IMG/VR virus record: IMGVR_UViG_3300020159_002019
Span: 45,291 to 109,290 of that record
Direction: 5' to 3' (one strand)
DNA length: 64,000 nucleotides
From: a virus
Shown: positions 27,501 through 35,255 of the stretch, one piece after another
Layout: each line of letters opens with the position of its first letter
How positions within the stretch are numbered: position 1 is the stretch's first letter
The notes under the pieces: model-generated
What the model was told of the DNA's origin: nothing
Seen by the model: the letters and a program-made list of their open reading frames with translations, nothing else
The model's database searches: none
Position numbers and translations under genes: made by a program

Positions 27501-29616
27501 GAATAATAGTACGTGGAATAAAACTCCCACAAATGATCGAACAAAATTTATTAGGTATAATAACAAAATTTATGATGCATATAATAGTGGTAGTTTAATA
27601 AATTTTTATCTGAAAGGTTTCCAAGAAAGAATTATTGAAATTGAAAAAGGTGTAATTGAAAGTGATAAAAATAATCCCCAATCTGGATCTAATACAGCTG
27701 GCGTAAAAACAGCTAGTGATTTAAAAAGATCTATATACCAAACATTTAAAAATATAAACGATAAATGGATTATTGATAAACCTAATGGTGGTAAAAATCA
27801 ATATAGTTGGGGTTTAGAAGGTGATGTTGATCCAAATAACAATAATGAATTAAAGTATAATCCTAAAAGAGAATTTTTATTTGATCATTTCTTTTTTGTT
27901 GATAGAGTTAATAGAGATATTGGTAACGAAGTATTGTTAGATTTTAGAGTATTATATAATTACTATGATAAAGTAAATACTAAAAATAGTTTATATAGTA
28001 TCATAGGTGAATTGGCGAAAATGAATGAAATGATTTTTCATCCATTAACATCATATATTAGTTTTAATGGTGCGACTTCAGACAAAGCATCAATTGATAA
28101 TTTATTTAAACCAACAACCGTATTGGATTTTCAATCCACATCACCTGTATTTATTATGCAATATGTGGGTAAAAATGCTTCATATCAATATGAAAACCAA
28201 AACCATTTACCTGATGTGGTTAAAATTGATTTTTCAGGAAATGGTAAATTTTTAAGCCCTAAAGATTCGCCATTTAAAGATAATACTAATAGAATAAATG
28301 AGCCGGTGGCTTTTTTTGTTGATATGGGTATTAAAAATCAAAATATGTTTAGAGGTATTAGTTTAGATCAGGCTGAATTTAGGGAGACAAATGAAAGTAT
28401 TACTGTTTGGGATCAATTAACATCTCAAAAAGAAAGTAGATCGATACAAACAATAGGTAATAACATATATCCTATTTTATCTAGAAGAAGTTATACCTGT
28501 AAAGTTGAATCGTTAGGTAATATGATGATACAACCAACAATGTATTTTTATTTAAGATATATTCCATTATTTAGTGGTTTGTATTTGATAACAAAAGTAT
28601 CCCATTCAATACAACCAAACAATGTTGTAACAAACTTTGAAGGTGTTAGAATGTCTAGCTTAAACTTCCCATTTGTAAGCGAATTCGTTTCAACAATAAC
28701 AAAAGAAATATTAGAAAAAGGTGCTGGTGCGGTTACACCATATTTAACTAATCAAGATCCTAATTGGTGGGCTAATCAAAAAGATGTTGCATTGAGAAAT
28801 AGAATTGTTAATTTCTATAATAACATTAAAAATGTAATACCAAACCCTGCCGTTCAAGCTGCTTTGATTGCTATTGCGTATAAAGAATCTGGACTAAAAC
28901 CCAAAAATGAATCTTCATATGGTGGGACAACCTCTTTTGAAACATTTAATTCATTTAATAACTTAACACCATACACTACTAAAGGTGCTAACGGTAAAGA
29001 AACATCCCAATTTATAAATCAATTAAAAACATATGATGCCGCATTTTATAATTTTATTTATGGTACAAATGTACCGGGCACTAAAAACCCAAACAAAGCT
29101 AAAGAACTTGGTAATATCCCTATTAGTTCTAAGAATAAAAATCCTATAACTATTAAAGATAATAATGGTAATAATATTACTGTTTATAATGATGAAAATG
29201 GTGATGGTTATAAGTATAGGGGTAGAGGGTATAATGGAATAACCGGTAGGGGGGGATATGAAAAGGCTCAAAAAGATACAAATGTTGATGTTATTACATA
29301 TCCTGATAAATTGAATGATCTTGATACAGCGGCTAAAGCTTATGTGGGGTATATGAATAGAGGTGCTGAAGGTAAAGTTACGCAACCAACCAACAAAGAA
29401 AATTTATTTTATCAAGTATATAGTAGAACACCATTAAAGAATTTTGATCCCGCAAACTATCAAAAAGCGTATAATACTTTATTTTCAATAAACGCTGGAT
29501 CTGGTAATAGTATGGAAGTACATCTTAGTAACGCTATAAAAAAGGGTGGTTATAATGATGGTTATTTTATATTACAATCAATATATAACGCAATAAATGC
29601 CGGTGAAATTAAATAA
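24538..29616 (+). CDS. Giant baseplate hub protein with C-terminal chitinase/lysozyme domain
   Basis: 1692 residues. The N-terminal and central parts are beta-rich structural sequence. The last ~270 residues carry a GH19/lysozyme-like domain, with a catalytic-type Glu in AYKESG (about residue 1455) and the hallmark KYRGRGYNGITGRGGYEKA (about 1560). T4 gp5 combines hub and lysozyme, so by analogy this protein would cut peptidoglycan during injection. Coupled to gp53 by a 1-nt overlap. Confidence 0.85.
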   Translation: MSVNTIDGLNMYDPNENIGGSEYTSYGFGTNPNSNNAVNQEDLIMYCNLRAFTRPRSYIMTSNADGVKTQAVASGRINFLKPNKDKDKFTTDWTELDASGKPNGEEMLGINSVQITYDTSYVPRVTITMTDVRGQALNEDPKDSPYGAFFNFPYPMFVLEVKGYYGKAVKYLLHLLKYSSRFDYSTGNFQITCEFVGFTYALLSDLSVQYGLVASQMEINGKSAKERLWEKFKLQYDKYKDVPGFSADISLIIGGTDSFNPNKGVYTLVDLINKAKDLSTFVETLGQDNKKFREKAALDNFIDIIQRLYDSIFKKEEILNQGFNDQVKNINANSLFAEFPEYKQQLECNVTTTGKPTDLINQQTIDEYNKYYNNAKNVITSKNTDIQKELNDEVKSQLTSFLGFKPSIRNIMLIICNNFELFLDLLTETTQRAAENRTRNNDFNGIMKDGNPKREDNKKLEQVFPWPALYNDNYETCYFDDLPELKAIDYPEKEFVESYLSATQYTNKLLAATGTSNTVSTEITNPVKFNPIHTQQYDSNTLKKPIFDIDINKILIQIVEHALLISSNSYGVDSGGGGTPNVVKQIQNFGKVDANNLYVQLGNTGMNTILPILRKSLNWITDKDKAVESTRGILQTIIGNDNVIAIGELTNPFNNIKKQFQYIKDYSSDYLTDIVETQDIIKLKDKYSKLQELRFVPEVTGNLLGVGEYGAGSVTTDGNNGFIYYEKENKFSFPEKISLTMFMPFMETRKINDKDIKYINKEYLKNNDLLLKSLINVLKTIQQSGSVLGPEELLTNIPGITDNFDFILFNGIHKTKMVNALSTLFFNDEYVIDNVSYNNGDKIKELKKYRYYFPFTTEGTESYENNPSYYTKNKLAFLSVYRELLINQLNKFTEQFTKDQINANPSLNDISELELYREKLDGAAFKVDKNGVVGLDPTTSDAFKKSVDNKVYVDIYADFKEFFETPIQMVAKSKGLSDIYKNPYKYWTNNSTWNKTPTNDRTKFIRYNNKIYDAYNSGSLINFYLKGFQERIIEIEKGVIESDKNNPQSGSNTAGVKTASDLKRSIYQTFKNINDKWIIDKPNGGKNQYSWGLEGDVDPNNNNELKYNPKREFLFDHFFFVDRVNRDIGNEVLLDFRVLYNYYDKVNTKNSLYSIIGELAKMNEMIFHPLTSYISFNGATSDKASIDNLFKPTTVLDFQSTSPVFIMQYVGKNASYQYENQNHLPDVVKIDFSGNGKFLSPKDSPFKDNTNRINEPVAFFVDMGIKNQNMFRGISLDQAEFRETNESITVWDQLTSQKESRSIQTIGNNIYPILSRRSYTCKVESLGNMMIQPTMYFYLRYIPLFSGLYLITKVSHSIQPNNVVTNFEGVRMSSLNFPFVSEFVSTITKEILEKGAGAVTPYLTNQDPNWWANQKDVALRNRIVNFYNNIKNVIPNPAVQAALIAIAYKESGLKPKNESSYGGTTSFETFNSFNNLTPYTTKGANGKETSQFINQLKTYDAAFYNFIYGTNVPGTKNPNKAKELGNIPISSKNKNPITIKDNNGNNITVYNDENGDGYKYRGRGYNGITGRGGYEKAQKDTNVDVITYPDKLNDLDTAAKAYVGYMNRGAEGKVTQPTNKENLFYQVYSRTPLKNFDPANYQKAYNTLFSINAGSGNSMEVHLSNAIKKGGYNDGYFILQSIYNAINAGEIK

Positions 29617-29645
29617 TTTAACTATTTATATAGAAAGATAAAATT

Positions 29646-29816
29646 ATGGAAACTCAAAATATTAATGACTTCATTGAAATTGAAGGTAAAGAAAAAAAAG
29701 ATAACGAAAAAGTAGTTATCACAACTAAAGATGGTCTTGTAGAAAGAATCGACAAAAAATTAGTTGTTGAAGATGGTAGAGAATTAATCAGAGAAATTAC
29801 CTACGGAATATTATAA
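29646..29816 (+). CDS. Small acidic late protein
   Basis: 56 residues from ATG at 29646, beginning METQNINDFIEIEG. It is highly charged, with a short beta segment (VVITTKDGLVERID) and no Cys. TATTTAT lies 17 nt upstream, the same late signal as its neighbours, and the next gene starts 27 nt later with its own copy. Its length is close to the lower limit for confidence, but context and codon use support it. Confidence 0.6.
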   Translation: METQNINDFIEIEGKEKKDNEKVVITTKDGLVERIDKKLVVEDGRELIREITYGIL

Positions 29817-29842
29817 ATAATAAATCTGGCATATTTATTACT

Positions 29843-30514
29843 ATGAAAGAAACATTATTAGAAAAAGAATTAAAAAGATTCAATAATATACTTGGATATA
29901 AGTATTATATAAAAGAAGCGGAAGGTGATAAACCATTTGAAACCGCTGACGATACAACTATGGATGATGTTATTGATTTAGATAATCCAGTTGAAGAACA
30001 ACAACCAACATCAGGTAAAGATGCTCAAGGTATAAATGTTACAGATATTGTAAATAAAGTTGGTGACGTTGAAGAAAAGGTGGTTGATAGTGATGATAAT
30101 TTAACTAAAATTATGGACACTATTTCTAGTTTAGAAGCTAAATTAGGTAATATGGAACAAATCTTATCTAAAATAGATGATTTGGAAAATAAGATTGAAA
30201 AAACAATGCCGAAAACACCTGAACAAAAGTTAGAACTTAGAAGTTTAGATTCGTATCCATATAATGTTAAACTTGATGACTTTTGGAAGAAAGATATACC
30301 AGGTTATGATATTGAAAAATCTAATGGTGAAACATTTAAGAAAAAGGAATTGGTATTAACTCAAGATGAGGTTGATGATTATTCGGATCAAGAAGTGAGA
30401 GATTCTTTCTCAATCCCTGATTATGATGCTGACGAAGAGGATAAAAACTATAAGTTTGAGAAAAAAGTGGCTTTTAAAACCGGACCTAGTAGAATGACAG
30501 GTGGTTATTGGTAA
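29843..30514 (+). CDS. Acidic coiled-coil late protein with leader
   Basis: 223 residues. The N-terminus (MKETLLEKELKRFNN) is basic and amphipathic and runs to IKEAEG, a prohead-protease-like site at about residue 27. The following region is very acidic, with a coiled coil at about 75-115. A possible scaffold, capsid decoration or internal protein; no family recognised. Confidence 0.6.
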   Translation: MKETLLEKELKRFNNILGYKYYIKEAEGDKPFETADDTTMDDVIDLDNPVEEQQPTSGKDAQGINVTDIVNKVGDVEEKVVDSDDNLTKIMDTISSLEAKLGNMEQILSKIDDLENKIEKTMPKTPEQKLELRSLDSYPYNVKLDDFWKKDIPGYDIEKSNGETFKKKELVLTQDEVDDYSDQEVRDSFSIPDYDADEEDKNYKFEKKVAFKTGPSRMTGGYW

Positions 30515-30537
30515 TATTTAAATTAAAGAATATAAAA

Positions 30538-30729
30538 ATGGGAAAGAAAATACAATTAACAGAAACGGAACTAATCAATCTTATTGAAAAGATGGTTAAA
30601 GAATATGATAAACCAGCAATGGCTTCATTCCAAAAACAATACGGAAAGAAAAAAGGAAAATCTGTTTATTATGCAACAGCAAATAAACAAAAAAGAAGTC
30701 CTGAAACTTTTAAGTTAAAAAGAAAATAA
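30538..30729 (+). CDS. Small very basic protein with leader helix
   Basis: 63 residues from the ATG at 30538. It begins MGKKIQLTETELINLIEKM and ends in a Lys/Arg-rich tail (KKKGK and KQKRSPETFKLKRK). The basic tail would suit DNA condensation inside the head or RNA binding. Part of the 29843-31178 cluster of leader-bearing proteins. Confidence 0.6.
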   Translation: MGKKIQLTETELINLIEKMVKEYDKPAMASFQKQYGKKKGKSVYYATANKQKRSPETFKLKRK

Positions 30730-30758
30730 TAAAAATAAAAAAAGTAAATAATAGACAA

Positions 30759-31178
30759 ATGAAAAAAATTGTAAGATTAACAGAAAACGATATTAGAAGA
30801 ATCGTTAAAAGAGTTATGAATGAAGCTAAAGGTCCTGGTATGAATGAGGCTTTAGGTTTATTAGATGGTGATAGTGATACTCCAAGATCGGGTAGAAAAA
30901 TGCCAAAACAATATCTGACTAGACATATAGAATCAAGGGAAGATGCTGCAAGATATACTAAAGGAACTAAGATATCCGCTAGAGTATTGTTTGATATGTA
31001 TATGAAAGGTACAGATATTGAAGTTATAATGAATCCTGATAATGTTACCGGTCCTAATGGTAGACATAAGAAATTATTTGTTCTTAGTACGGGTCAAGTA
31101 TATAATGAATTAGATGAATATATGGGTAATTATAAAAAAGAAGGGTTTGATAAATTTGAAGATTATTTAGAATCTTAA
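30759..31178 (+). CDS. Leader-bearing late protein, unknown function
   Basis: 139 residues. The leader MKKIVRLTENDIRRIVKRVMNEAKG ends in MNE before Ala, matching the prohead-protease-like pattern of its neighbours. The rest is mixed alpha/beta with GRKMPKQYLTRHIES. It is followed by a strong terminator that ends the late block. Confidence 0.6.
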   Translation: MKKIVRLTENDIRRIVKRVMNEAKGPGMNEALGLLDGDSDTPRSGRKMPKQYLTRHIESREDAARYTKGTKISARVLFDMYMKGTDIEVIMNPDNVTGPNGRHKKLFVLSTGQVYNELDEYMGNYKKEGFDKFEDYLES

Positions 31179-31190
31179 AAAATAAATAAA

Positions 31191-31218
31191 AAAATCCCCT
31201 AACAAAGGGGATTTTTTT
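31191..31218 (+). terminator. Rho-independent terminator ending late block
   Basis: AAAATCCCCT pairs with AGGGGATTTT across a short loop and runs into seven Ts. Confidence 0.9.
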
Positions 31219-31243
31219 ATGCCTTTTTATTATACTTGTAATA

Positions 31244-32191
31244 ATGGATTATTCACTTATTACAGATTTAGTTGTTTCAATATTTGGAAACATTAAAAAA
31301 ACTTATCACGGAAACTCACAAGTAACCGTTGATTGTCCTTTGTGTTCCGCCGATAAAGGTGTTGAATATGATGGGAAAGGAAACCTTGAAATAAACCTTG
31401 AACAAGGATTATCTCATTGTTGGTCTTGCGAAAGAACACCCGGAACAATTGATGGACTTATTAAAAAGTTCGGAAATAAACCCCAATATAAGACATTTAA
31501 AGTTATTGCCCCTGAATATGATTACCAAATCAATAAAAGAAAATATACTAAAAAAGATAATAACATTACGGAGTTTCCAAAAGAATTTATCCCGTTCTCA
31601 ACAATAAATAAAAGAAACTATATCCACCTTCAACCATATAATTACATTATATCGAGAGGTTATACAGATGAATTATTAAAGGAATATAATATAGGGTTTT
31701 GTTTAGAAGGGAAATATAAACAAAGAATAGTAATACCATTATACGATAAGAAAGGTAATATTATTTATTTCTCAACCAGGTCATATACAGGTGCTAAACA
31801 AAAATATCTAAATCCTGATACAGATAAAGATGATTTAATATTTAATGAAAATAGAATTGATTGGGAAAAACCATTATATATTACAGAAGGTGTATTTGAT
31901 GGATTACCAATACCTAACCATTTCTTATTATTAGGGAAATCATTATCGGAGTTTAAATGGAAAACAATATATGATAACGCTAAATCGGATATTGTAATTG
32001 CTTTAGATCCTGACGCTAAAGAACAGACGTATAGAATGTATCAGAAGTTAAATGCTGGTAAATTAAGGAATAAAGTATTTGTATTACAATATACCGATGA
32101 TAGGGATTTAGGTAAATTATTTGAAAATAAAAAAGATTTTAACGATACGATATTGAATTACAGATATTTAAGTGAATTTGAAATAATTTAA
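31244..32191 (+). CDS. DnaG-type DNA primase
   Basis: 315 residues. Zinc-binding motif CPLC near residue 31 pairs with HCWSC near 62. A TOPRIM domain follows, with the catalytic Glu in YITEGVFDG (about 210) and the metal-binding DPDA (about 255). This fits phage primases that work with a DnaB-type helicase such as the one at 53485. It lacks a fused helicase domain, as in T4 gp61. Confidence 0.85.
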   Translation: MDYSLITDLVVSIFGNIKKTYHGNSQVTVDCPLCSADKGVEYDGKGNLEINLEQGLSHCWSCERTPGTIDGLIKKFGNKPQYKTFKVIAPEYDYQINKRKYTKKDNNITEFPKEFIPFSTINKRNYIHLQPYNYIISRGYTDELLKEYNIGFCLEGKYKQRIVIPLYDKKGNIIYFSTRSYTGAKQKYLNPDTDKDDLIFNENRIDWEKPLYITEGVFDGLPIPNHFLLLGKSLSEFKWKTIYDNAKSDIVIALDPDAKEQTYRMYQKLNAGKLRNKVFVLQYTDDRDLGKLFENKKDFNDTILNYRYLSEFEII

Positions 32192-32202
32192 TTTAAAAAA
32201 CA

Positions 32203-32233
32203 TTTGGAAGTATAAAAAATTATATTACCTTTG
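32203..32233 (+). promoter_or_regulatory. Bacteroidota-type promoter
   Basis: TTTG at 32203-32206 and TACCTTTG at 32226-32233 with 19 nt spacing from TTG. This is the TTTG/TAnnTTTG architecture used by the Bacteroidota primary sigma factor. Points towards the first tRNA array. Confidence 0.7.
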
Positions 32234-32291
32234 TGGTATGAAAAATTAATTACATATTTAATGGTAATTATTTAAAAAAAATAAAAAAAAG

Positions 32292-32322
32292 TTTGACAAT
32301 TAAAAAAAAAGTAGTATCTTTG
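32292..32322 (+). promoter_or_regulatory. Bacteroidota-type promoter of tRNA array 1
   Basis: TTTGAC at 32292 and TATCTTTG at 32315-32322 with 19-nt spacing. It lies 46 nt before the initiator tRNA. Confidence 0.8.
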
Positions 32323-32368
32323 TATCACAAATAAGAAAAACATACTATTTATTAGTAAGAAAATATAT

Positions 32369-32441
32369 CGTGGAGTAGTAGCAGTGGTAGCTCGCAAGGC
32401 TCATAACCTTGAGGTCGGTGGTTCGAATCCATCCTCCGCAA
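32369..32441 (+). tRNA. tRNA-fMet (CAT), initiator type
   Basis: Complete cloverleaf. The acceptor has C1 opposite A72, the mismatch diagnostic of bacterial initiator tRNA. The anticodon loop is CTCATAA on a CAAGG/CCTTG stem. T-loop TTCGAAT. CCA is not encoded (ACA follows). Confidence 0.9.
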
Positions 32442-32479
32442 CAATTTAAAAAAAGTAAAACAATTAAAAAAAAAAGATT

Positions 32480-32557
32480 ATGACAACAATTATTAACATA
32501 TTTGAATTTAACGTGATTGAGGATAGAAGCCTCGGTTTGGGATATCTTTGTGTCTAA
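32480..32557 (+). CDS. Possible 25-residue peptide after the initiator tRNA
   Basis: ATG at 32480 opens a frame reading MTTIINIFEF and ending GLGYLCV. It lies between tRNA-fMet and a strong terminator, the same position as the 36- and 44-residue frames after two related promoters at 34788 and 40016. Too short for coding statistics. Confidence 0.3.
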   Translation: MTTIINIFEFNVIEDRSLGLGYLCV

Positions 32558-32584
32558 TAATGTGTAGTTAGAATGAATTAAAAG

Positions 32585-32616
32585 AAACCCAAACCTAATA
32601 AGTTTGGGTTTTTTTG
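32585..32616 (+). terminator. Rho-independent terminator
   Basis: AAACCCAAAC pairs with GTTTGGGTTT across a short loop and is followed by a T run. Confidence 0.9.
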
Positions 32617-32640
32617 TTTTATATTGTTATTTGAAAATAC

Positions 32641-32716
32641 GGTTCATAGGTCAAATGGTTAAGATATCTCCCTGTCACGGAGTATGGAGCGGGTTCGATT
32701 CCCGTATGAACCGCCA
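32641..32716 (+). tRNA. tRNA-Asp (GTC), copy 1
   Basis: Acceptor GGTTCAT/ATGAACC, anticodon loop CTGTCAC, discriminator G, and an encoded CCA, one of only three in the window. Confidence 0.9.
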
Positions 32717-32722
32717 AAATAG

Positions 32723-32799
32723 GGTATCAGGGGCTGCTGGGTGTGGCTACTTGACTGTCACTCAAGAAAAACAGGTGGGTTCGAATCCCATTGGTACCG
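32723..32799 (+). tRNA. tRNA-Asp (GTC), copy 2, divergent
   Basis: Acceptor GGTATCA/TGGTACC, anticodon stem CTTGA/TCAAG with loop CTGTCAC. The D-arm is degenerate (about 3 bp). CCA is not encoded. Very different in sequence from copy 1. Confidence 0.75.
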
Positions 32800-32810
32800 C
32801 AAAAATAAAT

Positions 32811-32884
32811 GTTCCGTTGGACAAATTGGTTAAGTCGTTTCCCTTTCAAGGAAAAGATTGCGGGTTCAAATCCCGTACGGAATA
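32811..32884 (+). tRNA. tRNA-Glu (TTC)
   Basis: Acceptor GTTCCGT/ACGGAAT with a terminal G-T pair; anticodon loop CTTTCAA on TTTCC/GGAAA; T-arm CGGG/CCCG. CCA not encoded. Confidence 0.9.
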
Positions 32885-32891
32885 CAAAAAT

Positions 32892-32964
32892 GGGTTTATA
32901 GTGAAATTGGTGATCACGCATCCCTGATAAGGATGTATTATAGGTTCAAATCCTATTAGACCTA
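32892..32964 (+). tRNA. tRNA-Ile (GAT)
   Basis: Acceptor GGGTTTA/TAGACCT; anticodon loop CTGATAA on CATCC/GGATG; T-loop TTCAAAT. CCA not encoded. Confidence 0.9.
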
Positions 32965-32970
32965 CAATAT

Positions 32971-33043
32971 GGTGCAGTGGCAGATAAGGTTATTGCGGCG
33001 GACTGAAAATCCGTAGGAGTCGGATCGTTACCGACCTGCACCA
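32971..33043 (+). tRNA. tRNA-Phe (GAA)
   Basis: Acceptor GGTGCAG/CTGCACC; anticodon loop CTGAAAA; T-stem GTCGG/CCGAC with unusual T-loop ATCGTTA. CCA not encoded. Confidence 0.88.
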
Positions 33044-33052
33044 CAATAATAT

Positions 33053-33126
33053 ACTACCATAGCTCAATTGGTGAGAGCAGGATGCTTATACCATCAAGGT
33101 TGTCGGTTCAAATCCGGTTGGTAGTA
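33053..33126 (+). tRNA. tRNA-Ile (TAT)
   Basis: Acceptor ACTACCA/TGGTAGT; anticodon loop CTTATAC, giving UAU for the AUA codon that is frequent in AT-rich genes. One mismatch at the top of the anticodon stem. CCA not encoded. Confidence 0.82.
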
Positions 33127-33130
33127 CAAA

Positions 33131-33203
33131 TGGGATAAAAGCACATAAGGATGTGCAGACCCTAAACAGGGTAAGGATTGGGTTCGAATCCCAGATATTC
33201 CAC
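33131..33203 (+). tRNA. tRNA-like gene with unclear anticodon loop
   Basis: Acceptor TGGGATA/TATTCCA, a D-stem GCAC/GTGC and a good T-arm (TGGG/CCCA, loop TTCGAAT) are present. The anticodon region ACCC-TAAACA-GGGT gives a 6-nt loop, so no standard anticodon can be read. Possibly a decayed tRNA or one that has lost a base. Confidence 0.55.
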
Positions 33204-33220
33204 AAAAAAATTAAAAAAAG

Positions 33221-33251
33221 TTTGGAAATAATAAAAAAAGGAGTATCTTTG
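33221..33251 (+). promoter_or_regulatory. Bacteroidota-type promoter giving near-leaderless transcript
   Basis: TTTG at 33221 and TATCTTTG at 33244-33251, spacing 19. The ATG of the KWC gene lies only 4 nt after the -7 box, so the mRNA should start at or next to the start codon. Confidence 0.8.
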
Positions 33252-33255
33252 TAGT

Positions 33256-34113
33256 ATGGCAAAAATAGAAACATTAAAAGCAAAATTCCCTAATATAACC
33301 GAACAAACATTTATTCGTTTATTTGAGGGTGACAAGACATCTACTAAAAAGTATGCTGAATTTTTACTTTCCGCTTGGAATAGAAAAGGGACAAATTATG
33401 GTGGTTTAAGGGGTGTTGATGACTATATTAAATTGGTTGAGAATTTTGAGAAATTAACCCCTTATATTGATAATAAGGATATATACTCTTATGGAGATAT
33501 TCAATCAATAGTTGGTGTTGTTAAAATAGCTGAAGCCGAAAAAAATGAAAAATCTTTTGATAAAGATGAACACATTTCAGTTATTGAAGAAACTGAAGAT
33601 TATATCTTTTTGATACCTAAAACACACGTTGGTTCATTAAAATATGGTTCTAATACTAAATGGTGCACAGCGGCATCAACAAGTCCTGGAACTTTTAAAT
33701 CATATATTGATAGAGGTTTTTTAGCTTATTTAGTTGATAAGAAAAATAAAAAGACGAATAATCAAAATAAATTGGCTTTTTATTTTACAAATAAAGAAAA
33801 CTTACTTACACAAGTAATCCAAATCTTTAATCAATTAGATTCACTTGTAAATGAAAACCAAGTAATACAGAGTGGTTGGGATATTATGTTATTGAGTAAT
33901 CTTATAACTAAATTGAGGGTTTTCTTATTTGAGTTTAAGGAGAAAGAAAAAGTTAGGGTTGAAGTATCTAAAACAATTCAACAATTGAATCAAATCAATT
34001 ACGATAACTTCTTTAATGCTTTAAATACGTTAAAGATAAATCCTGAGAATGTTGAAGAATTGAAAAACGCTTTAGGGTTAGTTAAAACTTCAATGAAAAA
34101 AATCAAAGTATGA
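33256..34113 (+). CDS. KWC-motif protein 1
   Basis: 285 residues, no recognised family. An N-terminal helical part (1-110) is followed by a core: a strand with EETEDYIFLIP (about 112-122), then LKYGSNTKWCTAA with Lys-Trp-Cys at 135-137, then FLAYLVDKK. The same core occurs in the proteins at 41490 and 57857 and in altered form at 44159. After the core this copy lacks the WD strand seen in 41490 and 57857 and continues with helices. First gene of a three-gene operon transcribed from a host-type promoter inside the tRNA region, so it is probably expressed early. Confidence 0.7.
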   Translation: MAKIETLKAKFPNITEQTFIRLFEGDKTSTKKYAEFLLSAWNRKGTNYGGLRGVDDYIKLVENFEKLTPYIDNKDIYSYGDIQSIVGVVKIAEAEKNEKSFDKDEHISVIEETEDYIFLIPKTHVGSLKYGSNTKWCTAASTSPGTFKSYIDRGFLAYLVDKKNKKTNNQNKLAFYFTNKENLLTQVIQIFNQLDSLVNENQVIQSGWDIMLLSNLITKLRVFLFEFKEKEKVRVEVSKTIQQLNQINYDNFFNALNTLKINPENVEELKNALGLVKTSMKKIKV

Positions 34114-34460
34114 GGAGTGTAAAACAAATCAAAAAGTTAAGATATACTAATGATTGGGTGTCAAATGTTGATGATTCAAATATAACTTATCGTCTTTTTA
34201 CTTATAATGGTTTAACTTGGAATGTTATTTTAACTAACCGACAAGAATTAGGTGGTTGGACAATAAGGTTATGTAATAATGATGGTGATGAATTATACAT
34301 TTTTAATTCAGGTGTGAATAGAATGTCCATATCAATAAATGACGATTTAATTTACGAATTAGATGGTTGGTATTATGAAAATATAACTGAATTGAAGAAT
34401 AGGTTAGAAAACGATTTAATCGTATTATTAAGGAAATATGAGGAGTATATCAAAAATTAG
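34110..34460 (+). CDS. Small beta-rich protein, operon partner of KWC protein 1
   Basis: 116 residues starting MRSVKQIKKL, rich in Trp, Tyr and strands, with two Cys-free beta sheets predicted and a C-terminal helix. It overlaps the KWC gene by 4 nt (ATGA) and the next gene by 23 nt. No family recognised. Confidence 0.6.
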   Translation: MRSVKQIKKLRYTNDWVSNVDDSNITYRLFTYNGLTWNVILTNRQELGGWTIRLCNNDGDELYIFNSGVNRMSISINDDLIYELDGWYYENITELKNRLENDLIVLLRKYEEYIKN

Positions 34461-34770
34461 GGTAAGTGTAAAACAAGATTTTCAAGAATGGTTGGAAAAA
34501 ACTACCATTAGTAGATGGATGCCAAGACATAGAATAATATGTAATGATGGGTTTTCTATGTCAGTTCAGGGTGGTGAGTTTACATATTCAAACCCAAGAC
34601 AATTTGGTAGTAGTTTTACTGAAATGGAGATTGGGTTTCCTTCTGAGTATGAAGAATTGATTAGTAGTTATTCTGACTCTAATGAATATACTCAAACTGT
34701 TTATCCATATGTCCCAGTAAGTTTAATTATTGAAGTGATTGAAAAACACGGAGGAATAAAAAAAGATTAG
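34438..34770 (+). CDS. Small hypothetical protein, third gene of KWC operon
   Basis: 110 residues starting MRSISKIRVSVK, with the same ATGAGGAGT start context as the upstream gene. Contains RWMPRHRIICNDGFSMSV and an acidic C-terminal part. No motif recognised. Confidence 0.55.
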   Translation: MRSISKIRVSVKQDFQEWLEKTTISRWMPRHRIICNDGFSMSVQGGEFTYSNPRQFGSSFTEMEIGFPSEYEELISSYSDSNEYTQTVYPYVPVSLIIEVIEKHGGIKKD

Positions 34771-34787
34771 AAAAAAATAAAAAAAGA

Positions 34788-34818
34788 TTTGACAAGTTAA
34801 AAAAAAATGTTATCTTTG
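34788..34818 (+). promoter_or_regulatory. Bacteroidota-type promoter with conserved leader
   Basis: TTTGAC at 34788 and TATCTTTG at 34811-34818, spacing 19. The ~70 nt that follow (AAATGGGATATG, then GATTTCC, then ACAAAAACAAAAAAACAAAC) are closely matched after the promoter at 40016. Confidence 0.8.
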
Positions 34819-34897
34819 TATAACAAATGGGATATGAAAATATTTTTTAGATTTCCTTGACAAAAACAAAAAAACAAACTATTTATAAATTAAAGAT

Positions 34898-35008
34898 ATG
34901 AAAAACACGAATAAAAATATGACTATGGTTGTGAAAGCAACGGCAAAAGGTGGGAATAGAAATACCACACTTGGTTTAGGGCGTGTTATGTCTTTAATGG
35001 ATAGATAA
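34898..35008 (+). CDS. Possible 36-residue basic peptide
   Basis: ATG at 34898 opens MKNTNKNMTMVVKATAKGG, ending MSLMDR. It lies between a strong promoter and a terminator with no other content, in the same arrangement as the frame at 40122. A real short peptide or the spacer of a small RNA are both possible. Confidence 0.45.
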   Translation: MKNTNKNMTMVVKATAKGGNRNTTLGLGRVMSLMDR

Positions 35009-35032
35009 TACAATAATATAAAAAGATATATT

Positions 35033-35069
35033 AAAAACCCTGAACCATAAAAAAGTTCAGGGTTTTTTT
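35033..35069 (+). terminator. Rho-independent terminator
   Basis: AACCCTGAAC pairs with GTTCAGGGTT and is followed by seven Ts. It closes the 34898 unit. Confidence 0.9.
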
Positions 35070-35077
35070 ATTTATAA

Positions 35078-35149
35078 TCCAGATTAGTTTAATTGGGAAA
35101 ACACGTCTCTTGTAAAGATGAAAAGTTGGTTCGAATCCGACATTTGGAT
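35078..35149 (+). tRNA. tRNA-Thr (TGT)
   Basis: Acceptor TCCAGAT/ATTTGGA, D-stem GTTT/AAAC, anticodon loop CTTGTAA on CGTCT/AGATG, T-stem GTTGG/CCGAC. CCA not encoded. Confidence 0.85.
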
Positions 35150-35199
35150 CAAAGAAAATAGTAAAAAATTAATTAAAAATATGAAACGAAAACAGTAGG

Positions 35200-35232
35200 G
35201 TGTATGATCAATTAGGAATAGGTTGCATACAC
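35200..35232 (+). other. Short hairpin between tRNA genes
   Basis: GTGTATG pairs with CATACAC around a 19-nt loop. It lies in the 106-nt gap between tRNA-Thr and tRNA-Lys, which otherwise holds only a 5-codon ATG frame. Confidence 0.4.
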
Positions 35233-35255
35233 TAAAAATTAAAAAAAATGTATAT

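Noticed and set aside
32604-32927. Open frame of 107 codons across tRNA array 1, and similar minus-strand frames at 32727, 33086, 35618 and 40959
   Set aside because: They run through several tRNA genes; recurring GFEP/GIEP-type peptides are just T-arm sequence translated.
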